In this document: in pieces, positions 1-9,657 of the stretch | Position numbering within the stretch: the first letter of the stretch is position 1 | Layout of the letters: the number at the start of each line of letters is the position of its first letter | Assembly (NCBI RefSeq): GCF_000025605.1 | Contig: NC_013894.1 | Coordinates: forward strand, 1,287,529-1,351,528 | Source: Thermocrinis albus DSM 14484 | GTDB taxonomy: Bacteria; Aquificota; Aquificia; Aquificales; Aquificaceae | Length of the DNA: 64,000 nucleotides | Direction of reading: 5' to 3' | The notes under the pieces: model-generated | What the model was told of the DNA's origin: nothing | Seen by the model: the letters and a program-made list of their open reading frames with translations, nothing else | The model's database searches: none | Position numbers and translations under genes: made by a program

Positions 1-1
1 T

Positions 2-667
2 AGGATCCTCCAAAAGTGGGCTAAGGAAGGAAACACCGTTCATCAACCGGAGAGCGTTTATATAGAGCCTGATGTGAAGTTAGAGGGGGATGTGGAGATA
101 GAGGCTCTTGTGTCCCTCAAGGGTAACACTGTTTTAAAGAGGGGATGCAAGGTGGGAAAGGGCTCCGTCATAGAAAACTCCATTTTGGAAGAGAACGTGG
201 TTGTGGAACCCTACTCCGTCATTAAAAACTCCCATATCAAGAAAGGTGCCATCGTGGGACCCTTTGCTCACGTGAGGGATAACAGTGTGATAGGTGAAGC
301 CTCCCACATAGGTAACTTTGTGGAGGTGAAAAAGTCCAGTATAGGGAAGGAGGTAAAAGCTAAACATCTTGCCTACATAGGAGATGCCTTCGTGGGAGAC
401 CTCACCAACATAGGGGCAGGTGTGGTGTTTGCCAACTATGACGGAAAGAGGAAGTATGAGACCTATGTAGGAAAAGGTGCTTTTATCGGCAGCAACTCTC
501 TTCTCATAGCACCCATCAAATTGGGTGACTATAGCTACGTGGCGGGTGGATCTGTTATAAACAAGAATGTGGAGGAAGGAGATCTCGCCATAGGAAGAGC
601 GCGTATGAGGGTGATAAAGGGTAAGGGAAAGGAGAAACTTCTTGACGATCAGCTAAAGGAAAGGTAA
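2..667 (+). CDS. glmU: GlmU C-terminal part (glucosamine-1-phosphate acetyltransferase), 5' truncated by window edge
   Basis: The reading frame is open to the window edge, so only the C-terminal half of the gene is present. The visible protein is a left-handed beta-helix of hexapeptide repeats (for example GPFAHVRDNS, HIGNFVEVK, NIGAGVVFANYDG). The motifs HLAYIGDA, GAFIGSNS and VAGGSVI match the acetyltransferase domain of GlmU, which acetylates glucosamine-1-phosphate for UDP-GlcNAc, the precursor of peptidoglycan and lipid A. A GTG at 74 could be mistaken for the start, but homologous sequence (YIEPDV) continues upstream of it, so that start is rejected. tRNA-Lys follows 15 bases downstream on the same strand and is probably co-transcribed. 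Confidence 0.93.
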   Translation, partial: RILQKWAKEGNTVHQPESVYIEPDVKLEGDVEIEALVSLKGNTVLKRGCKVGKGSVIENSILEENVVVEPYSVIKNSHIKKGAIVGPFAHVRDNSVIGEASHIGNFVEVKKSSIGKEVKAKHLAYIGDAFVGDLTNIGAGVVFANYDGKRKYETYVGKGAFIGSNSLLIAPIKLGDYSYVAGGSVINKNVEEGDLAIGRARMRVIKGKGKEKLLDDQLKER

Positions 668-682
668 AATATTTAAGCTATA

Positions 683-756
683 GAGCCGGTAGCTCAGTCT
701 GGTAGAGCAACGGACTTTTAATCCGTGGGTCGCGGGTTCAAATCCCGCCCGGCTCA
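683..756 (+). tRNA. tRNA-Lys (anticodon TTT)
   Basis: A full cloverleaf is visible: acceptor stem GAGCCGG (683-689) pairs with CCGGCTC (749-755), discriminator A at 756, anticodon loop CTTTTAA with anticodon TTT between ACGGA and TCCGT, and T arm GCGGG-TTCAAAT-CCCGC. CCA is not encoded. No separate promoter is visible in the 15-base gap after glmU. The last three bases (754-756) are also the stop codon of the convergent Crp/Fnr gene. Confidence 0.96.
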
Positions 757-1473
757 TACCGCTAACTTTTCCAACTCCCTCCTTTTGAGGATCTCTATGT
801 ATCCCCTGTCGGTGTTTATTATGCCCATCCTCTTCCACTTACTCATCACCCTTATTGTTGTCTCTACAGTGGTGCCGGTCATCTCCGCTATGTCGTTTCT
901 GGTAAGGGGTGCTTCTATCACTATCACGTCATCCAGCTTTTTACCTATCCTGTCTGCTATCTCCAGAAGTACCTTGGCTATCCTCTCCTCCACCTTACCT
1001 CCCGCGATACTCTTTAGGGTTTCGTAAGTTTGAAGGAGGTTGGCGGTAGCCTCACAGGTCATTTTGACAGCTATGGCGGGATGTTTTATGGCGAGGTTTA
1101 TAAAATCCCTGTTGGATATGTAAAGAGTCGTGGACTCTACCATAGCCTTGGCGGTATAAGTGTTTTTTGGTGCCCTCTTTCCCCACTCTATCCATCCAAA
1201 GACATCACCGGGATAAACCAGTCTCACTATAACTATGCGAGCGTCGTGGGTTTCCTTGAGGAGTTTTATGAGCCCCTCCAGGAGAATGTATATGCCTGGC
1301 TCTCCCTCCTCTTCGAAGAAAAGGTATTCGTTCCTGCGGAAGGTACGTACCTGCATGTAGCGTAAAGTGTCCTTCAGTTCTTCTTCTGACAGGTCCTCAA
1401 AGAGATGAAGTTTTTTTAACTGATCCAGCTTTATGTCCTTAACCTGCCCTTCTCTAAAAGCCTCTTTTGCCAT
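754..1473 (-). CDS. Crp/Fnr-family transcriptional regulator
   Basis: 239 residues. An N-terminal cyclic-nucleotide-binding-like beta-roll (about 25-150) contains LFEDLSEEEL, GEPGIYILLEG and PGDVFGW. A dimer helix leads to a winged helix-turn-helix (about 180-230) with LTRNDIAEMTGTTVETTIR. The recognition helix TVETTIR keeps the Glu and Arg used by CRP/FNR proteins to read TGA-type half sites. There are no N-terminal cysteines, so it is not an iron-sulfur FNR, and the ligand is unknown. Its start lies 43 bases inside the upstream aminopeptidase gene and its TGA lies in the tRNA-Lys 3' end. It is a candidate, not proven, reader of the TGAT-N4-ATCA site at 37587-37600. Confidence 0.9.
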   Translation of the reverse strand: MAKEAFREGQVKDIKLDQLKKLHLFEDLSEEELKDTLRYMQVRTFRRNEYLFFEEEGEPGIYILLEGLIKLLKETHDARIVIVRLVYPGDVFGWIEWGKRAPKNTYTAKAMVESTTLYISNRDFINLAIKHPAIAVKMTCEATANLLQTYETLKSIAGGKVEERIAKVLLEIADRIGKKLDDVIVIEAPLTRNDIAEMTGTTVETTIRVMSKWKRMGIINTDRGYIEILKRRELEKLAV

Positions 1474-2507
1474 CCCTTACCTCCTACCGTTACTTCCGGT
1501 TTAAATACTACGTAATCGGTGTGAAAGGGCACCCTGTTGACACCACCGAAGGTGTGGTTGTCTCCTATAGCTATGTGTATAGTACCCAATATCTTCTCGG
1601 CCTCCAGTACGTTGTCGGGACGCTTGGCACCCGGGTTGGTGCCCACACCGAACTCCGCTATGAAACGAGCCTTATCATGCTCCCGAAAAACCCTCTCCAG
1701 ATAGTACCTGTAATCTTCAAAGCCTTCTATCTCCTCAACGGCACCATCTTTAAACACTAAGGTGAGAGGCCTCTGAAGAGGTCTGTCGGGTCCATAAGTG
1801 ATGGTGAGTCGGCCAAAGGCAGAGTCTTCCACTGGAGCTATAAAGGCTTCGCCTGCCGGTAGGTTTCCGTAATCACCTGGATTGTGAAAGATGCCTGTAT
1901 CCCTGAGAGCCTTCCTTCCCTGAAGGGAAAACTCTATATCGGTACCCTCCGCCCTCACATGAACCCACTCAGCCTCGTCCAGTATATCGGCCACATCCTC
2001 CGTAAGTTTTCTAACCTCCTCCCAGTTTACCTGCATAGGACCCAGAAACATGTCCGGTTCGAAAAGGGGCATGGAAGCGTACCTAACACCCAGGTACTTG
2101 GTTAGAATCTTCCTGTAAAAGGTGTGAGTGGTGGAGTAGTAGGGAAAGGCCACCACCACCTGAGGTACATCCTTTGCCACAGAGAGAAGGATCGTTGCCA
2201 CATCATCTTCCGAGTACTCTTCCTTGTTGAGGATCTTTTCCATGAGACCGGCCTTCTTTAAAGCTTCTACCGCTTCGTCACCAAAGGTGGTTCTCCACAC
2301 CTCTTCCGGAGGCTCTTTACCGTGTCTTCCTGTGGAAGGATAAACAATATGCTTAACACCCGAGCACAGTTCACTTCCTACTTTAACGAACTCTTCCATG
2401 AGTTCGGGAAGGTAATCTTTAGTGTCATCTGTCAGGAGAAGGAGGCTTTCTTCCTCTCTGAGTCCCATATTCACTTCAAGAAGACTACGTATATGCTTTT
2501 CAAACAT
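1431..2507 (-). CDS. M29-family aminopeptidase (thermophilic metalloprotease)
   Basis: 358 residues. The family-typical blocks are present: FHNPGDYGNLPAGEAFIAP near 210-228, AEFGVGTNPGA near 285, and IHIAIGDNHTFGGVN followed by FHTDYV near the C-terminus, carrying the Glu/His/Asp residues that bind the two metal ions in M29 enzymes (AmpS, aminopeptidase T). It is probably a cytosolic dimer that trims N-terminal residues from peptides. No Shine-Dalgarno sequence is visible; TATAAT lies one base before the ATG on the coding strand. The gene overlaps the regulator downstream by 43 bases. Confidence 0.9.
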   Translation of the reverse strand: MFEKHIRSLLEVNMGLREEESLLLLTDDTKDYLPELMEEFVKVGSELCSGVKHIVYPSTGRHGKEPPEEVWRTTFGDEAVEALKKAGLMEKILNKEEYSEDDVATILLSVAKDVPQVVVAFPYYSTTHTFYRKILTKYLGVRYASMPLFEPDMFLGPMQVNWEEVRKLTEDVADILDEAEWVHVRAEGTDIEFSLQGRKALRDTGIFHNPGDYGNLPAGEAFIAPVEDSAFGRLTITYGPDRPLQRPLTLVFKDGAVEEIEGFEDYRYYLERVFREHDKARFIAEFGVGTNPGAKRPDNVLEAEKILGTIHIAIGDNHTFGGVNRVPFHTDYVVFKPEVTVGGKGWQKRLLEKGRLRT

Positions 2508-2522
2508 GATTATAAATTTAAT

Positions 2523-4070
2523 TTAGGGAAGAGGTAGTCGTAAAGCACCTAAGAGGTACTTAAGGTCGTTGTCGGTAAAGAGGAGACCAGCTCCTACAAA
2601 GGCACCCCTCAGTCTTGAGTTAAGAAGATCATCACCACCTACACGCACGTAAAGAGGACCTGAAATTCTGTACTCGGCACCCACCTGCAAGGAGGGTTTC
2701 AGGTTCTTGTCCATGGGTCTGTCCTTTCTACCGGCATTCCAAAGATCTGAGAAGAACATAAGGCGTGAGTTCCAAATCACATCCACACCTACACCACCCG
2801 TGGATTCCTTGAGACCTCCCCTCAACACCAACTTCTTGTCACCTATGGGGAATATCCTGGCGTACTGTATTGTGAACTGGGGTTTAAACTCCTTCTTTAC
2901 CACCACCCTGTCGGGAAGTATCTCTTCGTAGTAAACTCTTCCTCTTGAGTTCCCCACTATCTCCAAAAGATAATATTTTTCTTCATCCGGTTGAAGCTTC
3001 ACCGTAGCTATTCCCTTTGTATCTCCACCTCGGTAAAGCTCTCCTCTGAAACCCACCTGCAGGTTGCTCCTCTCCGCTATCTCCCCAGCTTTTGCAAAGG
3101 TCTTGGTGGCAGAAGCTATATTTCTGTAGAGTTCTTCGTCCTTTATCAGCTTACCGAGAGTCCCCTCACCTCTTTCCAACGTGGTGAGTATAAGATTCAA
3201 CTTCTTGGAGGACTCCGCCAGGTTCTCCGAGATAGTTCTAAGGTCCTGTCTGTTTTCTGTAACAACAGTGTTAAGGTTGGCAGATAACTGATTGAGCTGA
3301 GCCACCAAGGTGGGAAGGCTGCTACGTAGATCTTCCGAGAGCTCCCTCAAGTTGCGTACCGCCACCTTTATATCTTCTCTGTTTTCTGAAGCCATAGCTT
3401 CCAACGTGTCTGCCAATCTCTGCACCGAAGCCAAGGTTTGAGGTAGAGTTCTGTTGAGGTGTTCTACCAGCAGTCTGATACCAGTAAGAGAAGCACGCAC
3501 GTTTTCCCTGTTTTCCACCACCATCTGATCTAAATGGCGTGTCAACATCTCCATATTCTGCACAAGAGCCCTTATATCCTCTCTGTTTTCGGCTAAGATT
3601 GTCTGGAAGTTCTGCGCCATAAGTTTCATGGCTTCTGCTGCTGCTGTCATCTCTCTTATTAGTCTGTCGGTATCCGCGTAGCCTTGTGTGTATCTTATCA
3701 CCCCACCCTCTTCCAGAACTCCTGCCTCGGGCGTTCCAGGATCCACAGAAAGGTACTTATCTCCCATAAGTCCAAGAGTACCTATGTAAGCGGTGGCGTT
3801 CCTGTAAAGGGTAACATCTCTGTATACTTCCAACACCACCTCCACTTTTCCATCTTTAAGTCTCACACTTTTTACCGTACCACTCTTTATACCGGCCACC
3901 CTAACTTCGCTACCTTTAGATAGTCCTGCCACATCATCAAAGTACACCCTGTAAGTTTTTGTGGCAGGTTTAAAGAAAGGTATCTCTCCAAAGATTAGAA
4001 TCACGAAAGCGAGGGACATAGCCACTATAACTACCAACAAGCCTACCTTTGCTTCGTTAGAAAGCTTCAT
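2523..4070 (-). CDS. MCE/MlaD-family lipid-transport protein with beta-rich C-terminal domain
   Basis: 515 residues from the ATG at 4070, chosen because [13 protein letters not shown] begins the conserved N-terminus; an in-frame upstream start at 4097 only adds non-conserved residues. One transmembrane anchor (about 8-30) is followed by an MCE domain (about 38-120: [36 protein letters not shown]). Next comes a long heptad-rich coiled coil (about 140-320) with repeats of the type ENREDI, then about 170 residues of alternating beta strands ending in [17 protein letters not shown] proteins shuttle phospholipids across the periplasm with an MlaEF ABC transporter, which is not encoded here. The C-terminal strands resemble a small outer-membrane barrel (inference). 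Confidence 0.85.
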   Translation of the reverse strand: MKLSNEAKVGLLVVIVAMSLAFVILIFGEIPFFKPATKTYRVYFDDVAGLSKGSEVRVAGIKSGTVKSVRLKDGKVEVVLEVYRDVTLYRNATAYIGTLGLMGDKYLSVDPGTPEAGVLEEGGVIRYTQGYADTDRLIREMTAAAEAMKLMAQNFQTILAENREDIRALVQNMEMLTRHLDQMVVENRENVRASLTGIRLLVEHLNRTLPQTLASVQRLADTLEAMASENREDIKVAVRNLRELSEDLRSSLPTLVAQLNQLSANLNTVVTENRQDLRTISENLAESSKKLNLILTTLERGEGTLGKLIKDEELYRNIASATKTFAKAGEIAERSNLQVGFRGELYRGGDTKGIATVKLQPDEEKYYLLEIVGNSRGRVYYEEILPDRVVVKKEFKPQFTIQYARIFPIGDKKLVLRGGLKESTGGVGVDVIWNSRLMFFSDLWNAGRKDRPMDKNLKPSLQVGAEYRISGPLYVRVGGDDLLNSRLRGAFVGAGLLFTDNDLKYLLGALRLPLP

Positions 4071-4088
4071 GTTTATAATTTTAAACCC

Positions 4089-4116
4089 TTGACACATCCG
4101 TTACACAAGCTAAATT
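4089..4116 (+). promoter_or_regulatory. Probable sigma-70 promoter of ilvD
   Basis: TTGACA at 4089-4094, 16 bases, then TAAATT at 4111-4116. The predicted transcript start falls one or two bases before the ilvD ATG at 4125, implying an almost leaderless mRNA. Confidence 0.55.
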
Positions 4117-4124
4117 TGGAAAAC

Positions 4125-5789
4125 ATGAGAAGCGATAAAGTTAAAAAAGGCGTTGAACGTGCACCTCACAGAGCGCTGCTGAGAGCTTGCGGCCTTACCG
4201 ACGAGGATATGGACAAGCCTCTCATAGGTATAGCCAACTCTTACATAGACATAATACCCGGCCATGTACATCTGAGAGAGTTCGTGGAACCGATAAAGGA
4301 AGAAGTAAGGAAGGCTGGTGGTGTTCCCATAGAGTTCAATGTGATAGGCGTGGACGACGGTATAGCTATGGGACATTACGGCATGCACTACTCTCTACCT
4401 TCCAGAGAACTCATAGCGGACAGTATAGAAACAGTGGTGGAGGCACACCAGCTGGATGCCCTCATATGTATACCTAACTGTGACAAGATAGTTCCCGGCA
4501 TGTTGATGGCTGCTGTGAGGCTCAACATACCTACCATCTTCATAAGTGGCGGTCCCATGCTGGCGGGAGAGTTGGAAGGACAAAAGGTGGATCTCATCAC
4601 TGTGTTTGAAGGAATAGGCCAGTTGAAGGCTGGCAAGATAGACGAAGCTAAACTGAAGCTTTTGGAACAAACAGCGTGTCCTACCTGTGGTAGCTGTTCA
4701 GGTATGTTTACCGCCAACTCTATGAACTGTCTGACAGAGGTCTTAGGTCTTGGGCTTCCTGGCAACGGTACCATTCCGGCCGTTGACCCTCGTAGAGAGA
4801 TGTTGGCACGCCAGGCGGCGCGTCAGATAATGGAGCTTCTCAAAAGAGATATAAGACCGAGGGACATAGTTACCGTGGAGGCCTTGGATAACGCCTTTGC
4901 GGTAGACATAGCAATGGGAGGATCTACCAACACTGTTCTACACCTTCTTGCTATAGCTCAGGAGGCAGGCATAGACTATCCTCTAGAGAGGATAGATCGT
5001 ATATCGAAGGCCACTCCTACCCTTTGTAAGATATCACCCGCCTCCCACTACCATATACAAGATCTGGACATGGTGGGTGGTATTCCTGCCCTTCTGAAAG
5101 AGCTTATCAGGGGTAACTATCTTCCCCACCCTGACAGACCTACCGTAAGTCTCAAAACACTGAGGGAAATAGCTATGTCTGCACCCGATGCGGATGGTGA
5201 AGTCATAAGGAGAATAGAAGAACCCTACTCCAGAGACGGCGGCCTTGCCATACTTTTTGGTAACCTTGCACCGGAAGGTGCGGTGGTGAAAACAGCAGGT
5301 GTGTCCGAAAACATGCTAGTCTTTAGAGGTAAAGCTATATGCTTTGACTCAGAAGAAGAGGCTGTGGAGGCCATACTGGGTGGAAGGGTGAAGCCTGGAC
5401 ACGTGGTGGTCATAAGGTACGAAGGACCTAAAGGTGGACCCGGTATGAGGGAGATGCTCTCTCCCACATCTGCCATAATGGGTATGGGGTTAGGTGATAA
5501 AGTGGCCCTCATAACAGACGGACGCTTTTCCGGAGGCACGAGGGGGGCGTGTGTGGGACACATATCTCCAGAAGCGGCGGCAGGTGGTCCGATAGGTGTG
5601 GTGAAGGACGGTGATGAGATCCTCATAGACATCCCCGGTAGAAGAATAGAGCTCTTGATTCCGGAAGAAGAACTTCAGAGAAGACTGAAAGAGTTTGTAC
5701 CTAAACAGAAGGAGATAAAGAGCAGGTGGCTTAGGAGATACGTCCGTTTTGTCACATCTGCTTCAAAGGGTGCGGTTCTTGAAGCTTAA
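4125..5789 (+). CDS. ilvD: Dihydroxy-acid dehydratase
   Basis: 554 residues from ATG 4125; a TTG at 4089 is in frame but is better explained as the -35 box. IlvD dehydrates 2,3-dihydroxy-isovalerate and 2,3-dihydroxy-methylvalerate in valine and isoleucine synthesis. Family signatures are clear: [15 protein letters not shown] (first cluster cysteine), [20 protein letters not shown] (cluster cysteines), [20 protein letters not shown] and [10 protein letters not shown]. The three-cysteine [Fe-S] pattern is complete and the length is normal. The next gene starts 2 bases downstream, so the two are probably co-transcribed. Confidence 0.96.
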   Translation: MRSDKVKKGVERAPHRALLRACGLTDEDMDKPLIGIANSYIDIIPGHVHLREFVEPIKEEVRKAGGVPIEFNVIGVDDGIAMGHYGMHYSLPSRELIADSIETVVEAHQLDALICIPNCDKIVPGMLMAAVRLNIPTIFISGGPMLAGELEGQKVDLITVFEGIGQLKAGKIDEAKLKLLEQTACPTCGSCSGMFTANSMNCLTEVLGLGLPGNGTIPAVDPRREMLARQAARQIMELLKRDIRPRDIVTVEALDNAFAVDIAMGGSTNTVLHLLAIAQEAGIDYPLERIDRISKATPTLCKISPASHYHIQDLDMVGGIPALLKELIRGNYLPHPDRPTVSLKTLREIAMSAPDADGEVIRRIEEPYSRDGGLAILFGNLAPEGAVVKTAGVSENMLVFRGKAICFDSEEEAVEAILGGRVKPGHVVVIRYEGPKGGPGMREMLSPTSAIMGMGLGDKVALITDGRFSGGTRGACVGHISPEAAAGGPIGVVKDGDEILIDIPGRRIELLIPEEELQRRLKEFVPKQKEIKSRWLRRYVRFVTSASKGAVLEA

Positions 5790-5791
5790 CC

Positions 5792-6571
5792 ATGCGCGTT
5801 CTTCTTGTCGGGCTCGGAAATATGGGAAGGAAGTATCTCCAGAAACTTACGGAGATAGGTGTCAGTGTTGTTACGTGCGATATAGACCCCACCAAGAGGG
5901 TGGACGGCATACCCTTCTATACAGATCCCGAGAAGGTAGATGTTCCGGTAGATAGAGCTATAGTGGCCACCGATCCTCTATACCATCCTTACATAGCCGA
6001 GTACCTCCTTAGGAGAAACATACCCGTTCTCTTAGAGAAACCACCAGCCCTCTCCATTGGAGACTGGGAAAGAATAGAGGGATACCGCAACCTCTTTGTA
6101 TCGGAAATAGAATCTTTCTCTGTGTGTGCCGAGTATTTTCCGGAAGATGCAGAGAGTATTCTTATAGAGCGTTTCGGAAGATCAGCAGGCTATGTTTCTC
6201 CCCTTTGGGATCTGGCATGGCATGACCTTTACCTTTTACAGAAACTACCTGGAGATATCCAGCTAAAGGGATTAAGGAGGGGGGAGATTTGGGAACTGGA
6301 GGGAACAGTGGGAGGTGTATCCTTCCTGCTTAGGGTTTCATGGAACAGTCAGACACCTCGGAGAAGATGGTTCATAAAAGGTAAATACCACAACACTTTG
6401 CTGGATTTCGGAGAAGAGAAGGTTTATGTAGATGGCCGTTTGATGGCCCATGAGAGGAGAGACAAGCTTCTCCTTATGACCAAACTCTTCTTGGAGGAGA
6501 AACTGGGGGACTTTACAAAAAAAAGAGCTCGCAGAAACATAGAACTTCTTCAGGAGCTGGAGCTTAAGTAA
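5792..6571 (+). CDS. Gfo/Idh/MocA-family oxidoreductase (short)
   Basis: 259 residues, ATG 2 bases after the ilvD stop. The N-terminal Rossmann fold begins MRVLLVGLGNMGRKYLQ with the GxGxxG-type nucleotide motif, an acidic CDIDP after the second strand typical of NAD preference, and the family motif LLEKPPA near residue 85. The C-terminal substrate domain is shortened compared with the usual 330-350 residues, so the substrate cannot be guessed. Its 3' end overlaps the convergent GH130 gene by 22 bases. Confidence 0.75.
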   Translation: MRVLLVGLGNMGRKYLQKLTEIGVSVVTCDIDPTKRVDGIPFYTDPEKVDVPVDRAIVATDPLYHPYIAEYLLRRNIPVLLEKPPALSIGDWERIEGYRNLFVSEIESFSVCAEYFPEDAESILIERFGRSAGYVSPLWDLAWHDLYLLQKLPGDIQLKGLRRGEIWELEGTVGGVSFLLRVSWNSQTPRRRWFIKGKYHNTLLDFGEEKVYVDGRLMAHERRDKLLLMTKLFLEEKLGDFTKKRARRNIELLQELELK

Positions 6572-7455
6572 TCTAGAAGATCTCTGATATTGGCATAAGC
6601 AAGAGCCACGTACGTGTCAGCAGCACCGTAGTAGAGAAACAGATCCTCTCCCACAGTCACAGCACCACACGGAAAGACCACGTTGGGCACATCACCCACC
6701 CTTTCGTAAGTTGCTCGTGGTGAAAGTACCCACTCGTCTCCCCTTCGTATAACCCGTGTAGGGTCTTCTAGGTCCAGTAGGGCCAGCCCCACCCTGTATA
6801 TCTCTCCCGCCACCGTTTTTTTCACACCATGATAAATTACAAGCCAACCCTCGGGAGTTTCAATGGGTGGCGGACCCAGACCTATCCTGTAAGAGTCCCA
6901 CCAGCCTCCGGGCCTAGGTTCCATTATAGGTGTGTGGTTTTCCCAGTTTTTCAGATCCTGCGAGTAGGAAATGCATACCTGATTTCCTATACGGTTGATC
7001 ATAAGCCACCTACCTTTAAAGCGCTTTGGAAAAAGACTGGCGTTTTTATTACCGGGAGGTAGTACTGGGCCAAGCCTCCTAAAGTTTACAAAATCCTCGG
7101 TGAGAGCCAAACATACAGTAGGTCCGTGCCATGAGTAAGCCACGTATGTAATGGCGAAAACACCATCCTCCAGAAGGACTATGCGAGGATCTTCTATACC
7201 CCACATCTCTTCGGGATACTTATCAGGTTCCGGTTTCAGGGTAGGTCTCTCCTCTATATCCCATCCAGTTTTACCGTCCGGACTCGTTGCTACTGTGAGA
7301 TGGGAAAATCCCCTAAAGTCCTCCACCCTTACCAAAAGTAGTATCCGGTCGCCAAAGCGGACAGCCCCCGGGTTAAAAACAGCGTTGGCAGGATATGGCC
7401 AGTTTTCTGGAGTGAGGATAGGGTTAAGAGGCCAACGTTTGAAAAGCTCAGGCAT
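6550..7455 (-). CDS. GH130-family glycoside phosphorylase-like protein
   Basis: 301 residues forming a five-bladed propeller-type enzyme. Visible hallmarks are NPILTPENWPYPANAVFNPGAV, RVEDFRGFSHLTVATSPDG, WGIEDPRIVLLEDGVFAITYVAYS, GNKNASLFPKRFKGRW, and a C-terminal LYYGAADTYVALAYA. GH130 members phosphorolyse beta-1,4-mannosides (mannosyl-glucose, mannooligosaccharides, mannosyl-GlcNAc); the exact substrate cannot be read here. Its stop lies inside the convergent oxidoreductase gene. It faces the AT-rich island: the next gene starts divergently 20 bases away. Confidence 0.88.
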   Translation of the reverse strand: MPELFKRWPLNPILTPENWPYPANAVFNPGAVRFGDRILLLVRVEDFRGFSHLTVATSPDGKTGWDIEERPTLKPEPDKYPEEMWGIEDPRIVLLEDGVFAITYVAYSWHGPTVCLALTEDFVNFRRLGPVLPPGNKNASLFPKRFKGRWLMINRIGNQVCISYSQDLKNWENHTPIMEPRPGGWWDSYRIGLGPPPIETPEGWLVIYHGVKKTVAGEIYRVGLALLDLEDPTRVIRRGDEWVLSPRATYERVGDVPNVVFPCGAVTVGEDLFLYYGAADTYVALAYANIRDLLDYLSSSS

Positions 7456-7475
7456 ATTATTATGGTATTAAAGAT

Positions 7476-8582
7476 ATGAAGGGGAATGGTTTTGGAAGGG
7501 TGGGGGTTTTAGTGCTGGTTCTTGTACTGCTGTTTTGGAATGGTAGAGGGTATGGGGAGGAGAGAAAGGAAAATACATCCGAATACTTTCGGATAGTATA
7601 TGAAAGGAGTATCGGTAAGTGGGAGATATACAGTATTTACCCTGTTGGCAAATCTGTAAATCTTGATACTCCCGAGGTTATTGTAGATTTCTGTGGTGGT
7701 AAGGGTGTAGTTATAGGAAAATATAACAGCAAATATTTCTACTTGATCACTCTTTATCCGGGGTCTCCCAAAACACGAAAAGTCGAGATACCAATAAGAT
7801 ATTCAGAGTTACTTTGTTCTGAGGATGGAAAATACGTTTTCGCTATAAATGAAATATTTAATGATATTAAAGGATATGATACTATTTATGCGTTTCTTGT
7901 TGACTCTTCAAGTGTGGTAAAAATTTTTGATAATTTTAAAGTTAGTAAAAAAATACTACCTTACTATCCACCGAATTTTCTTGTATGTCCTCTATCCTTA
8001 AAAACTGGAGAAGTGTTTACATTACATGGTACAAACTTCATTTGTATAAACCCTCAAGATATTCCTCAAGGATTTATAAAATTCTTTCTTGTAGACTTAT
8101 ACAAACGAAACTCAAACATTTTAGGCGTTTTTTATGATTTCAAGAGTTATTATTTTTATAACATTAGCAAAAAGAAGCTTGAGAGATCATTTAGACTTCC
8201 GGAAGAAGCTACACTGGTACAGTTTGACAGACATACCAATAGTATCTATTATTACAAATCTACAAAAGAAATAGAAGGATATTCAGTACAAGGGATTATA
8301 AATCGCTTGTATATTACAAATAATAGAAAAGAAAAACTGATAGATGTAAAAGGTCTTTTGGAATATACCATAACACATGATGCTATATACTACAACAGCT
8401 TCAACAGGGTGTTTGTGTTTGACTTATCCGATAAAAAACAAAAACTTTTATACTATTTCCCAAAGCATAGTTTTCGTAGCGTTGATCCCGAGGAAGACTG
8501 CATATTATGTCTTAAGGCCAGAGCTACCGCCGTTTTATTTCTTTTGAAAGATAAGGTGGTAGTAATAGTTAAAAAATATTAA
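7476..8582 (+). CDS. Secreted hypothetical protein, beta-propeller-like
   Basis: 368 residues beginning with a classical signal peptide (hydrophobic VGVLVLVLVLLFW, likely cleavage near GYG). The rest is rich in short beta-strand repeats with YF/YY and SEDGKYVFAINE-type turns, suggesting a propeller of unknown role. No recognised domain. Base composition is markedly more AT-rich than in the flanking housekeeping genes, consistent with an acquired region. It opens the accessory island and is followed 14 bases later by a gene remnant. Confidence 0.6.
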   Translation: MKGNGFGRVGVLVLVLVLLFWNGRGYGEERKENTSEYFRIVYERSIGKWEIYSIYPVGKSVNLDTPEVIVDFCGGKGVVIGKYNSKYFYLITLYPGSPKTRKVEIPIRYSELLCSEDGKYVFAINEIFNDIKGYDTIYAFLVDSSSVVKIFDNFKVSKKILPYYPPNFLVCPLSLKTGEVFTLHGTNFICINPQDIPQGFIKFFLVDLYKRNSNILGVFYDFKSYYFYNISKKKLERSFRLPEEATLVQFDRHTNSIYYYKSTKEIEGYSVQGIINRLYITNNRKEKLIDVKGLLEYTITHDAIYYNSFNRVFVFDLSDKKQKLLYYFPKHSFRSVDPEEDCILCLKARATAVLFLLKDKVVVIVKKY

Positions 8583-8596
8583 GTGGAGGGTGAAAC

Positions 8597-9066
8597 ATGA
8601 TGTATAATCCTGGAGCACAATTCAGAGTGACATCTCGGTATGGGGAAAGAATCCATCCCATCACAGGGGAACGGAAGTTTCACCGTGGGATAGATTATGC
8701 AGCACCAGCTGGAACTCCTGTTCCGGTGGCTGCAGATGGAGTAGTTTACCGAACGGGTTCAGAGACCGGGTGGGGGAAATGAGGTATAAAGTCAGTGTTG
8801 ATGATCTACTCAGAGAGAATCCGTGGATAAAGGACCCTGACTACATCCTTCCCGGATGGAAGCTAAAGATACCCAGACCTGGCTACGAGAACAAAACCCG
8901 CTCCAACATTAGGGAAGGACTTCGCAGGGTTGACCCTCTTGTCATAGACCTTGATGGAGATGGGATAAAGCTTGTAAATATTAACAAATCCAATGCCATG
9001 TTTGACCTCACTGGTTCGGGGTTTGCTAATAAGATGGGGTTGAAAAATGTTAGGGTTTGGGTATAA
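8597..9066 (+). pseudogene. Remnant of an M23 peptidase / LysM / calcium-binding protein
   Basis: Two overlapping frames carry pieces of one larger protein. 8597-8782 encodes the start of an M23 metallopeptidase domain (FRVTSRYGERIHP, HRGIDYAAPAGTPV, ending at GWG). From 8770, in another frame, comes the second half of a LysM domain (YKVSVDDLLRENPWI, YILPGWKLKIP) and then the start of a calcium-binding module (PLVIDLDGDGI, NAMFDLTGSGFANK) that stops soon after. The join between GWG and the LysM half removes the catalytic part of the peptidase, so an internal deletion plus 3' truncation is the simplest reading. The last part is a near-identical DNA repeat of 10001-10041. Confidence 0.75.
8992..9032 (+). 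repeat. 41-bp direct repeat, copy A (calcium-binding module)
   Basis: 39 of 41 bases match 10001-10041. Both copies encode NAMFDLTGSGFANK and reading diverges immediately afterwards, so this is a possible recombination joint within the island. Confidence 0.85.
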
Positions 9067-9090
9067 TTTCTCCTAAAAGGGAGGGAAGAT

Positions 9091-9654
9091 ATGAGTTGTA
9101 ACAACACAAACGAAACTCCAATTATGGTTTTAAAGTACAGACCTTTCGGAAGATTCAGCTTTTTCTTGTGGTTTTTGTTTATGTGTGGGCTTTTCTATTA
9201 TGGTATTATACTTACACCTGAAGATGCAGCTAAAGTTAAGGCAAATTACTATTTTTTAAAATACGGTTCAATAATATTTGGTGGAATTGGAATGATTTAC
9301 TTTTTGAATATTATAAACATAAAACAGATAGAAGTTTATACTAGTAAAATAATAAAACGCCCCATAATCCCATTACCAATAATCGGACAACAAGTTTGTA
9401 TTGAATTGAGAGAAGCTTATTATGTAAAAGTCTATTTTGGCATATTTCTAACTCCTACCCCCTCATATCTAAAAACCTTATTCTACCCTCTTATCTTTAT
9501 TCCTTATACTCGCCTTACTAATAAAAATGAATTTATTGAATTTTTAAGCAAAGTTTCTGGAAAATCTCCTGATGAATTTAGATATCTTCCCACTTATGGC
9601 AATGGTGTTCGTAAAAAATTAATAAAAGAAAAAACTTACACAAAGGAGGGTTAA
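9091..9654 (+). CDS. Two-helix membrane protein with PH-like C-terminal part
   Basis: 187 residues, preceded by a good ribosome binding site (GGGAGG, 7 bases before ATG). Two hydrophobic helices (about 23-42 and 60-80) are followed by a beta-rich soluble region starting IKQIEVYTSKIIKRPIIPLP. That layout and the VEVY..KI...P..P pattern recur in the protein at 12041-12961, so the two look like members of one family. The small membrane-anchored domain next to a toxin-type calcium-binding module is reminiscent of immunity proteins, but this is inference; no function is known. Confidence 0.6.
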   Translation: MSCNNTNETPIMVLKYRPFGRFSFFLWFLFMCGLFYYGIILTPEDAAKVKANYYFLKYGSIIFGGIGMIYFLNIINIKQIEVYTSKIIKRPIIPLPIIGQQVCIELREAYYVKVYFGIFLTPTPSYLKTLFYPLIFIPYTRLTNKNEFIEFLSKVSGKSPDEFRYLPTYGNGVRKKLIKEKTYTKEG

Positions 9655-9657
9655 GCC

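Noticed and set aside
4388-4774. A 128-codon open frame antisense to ilvD
   Set aside because: Fully inside ilvD on the opposite strand, with no start signal or recognisable domain.
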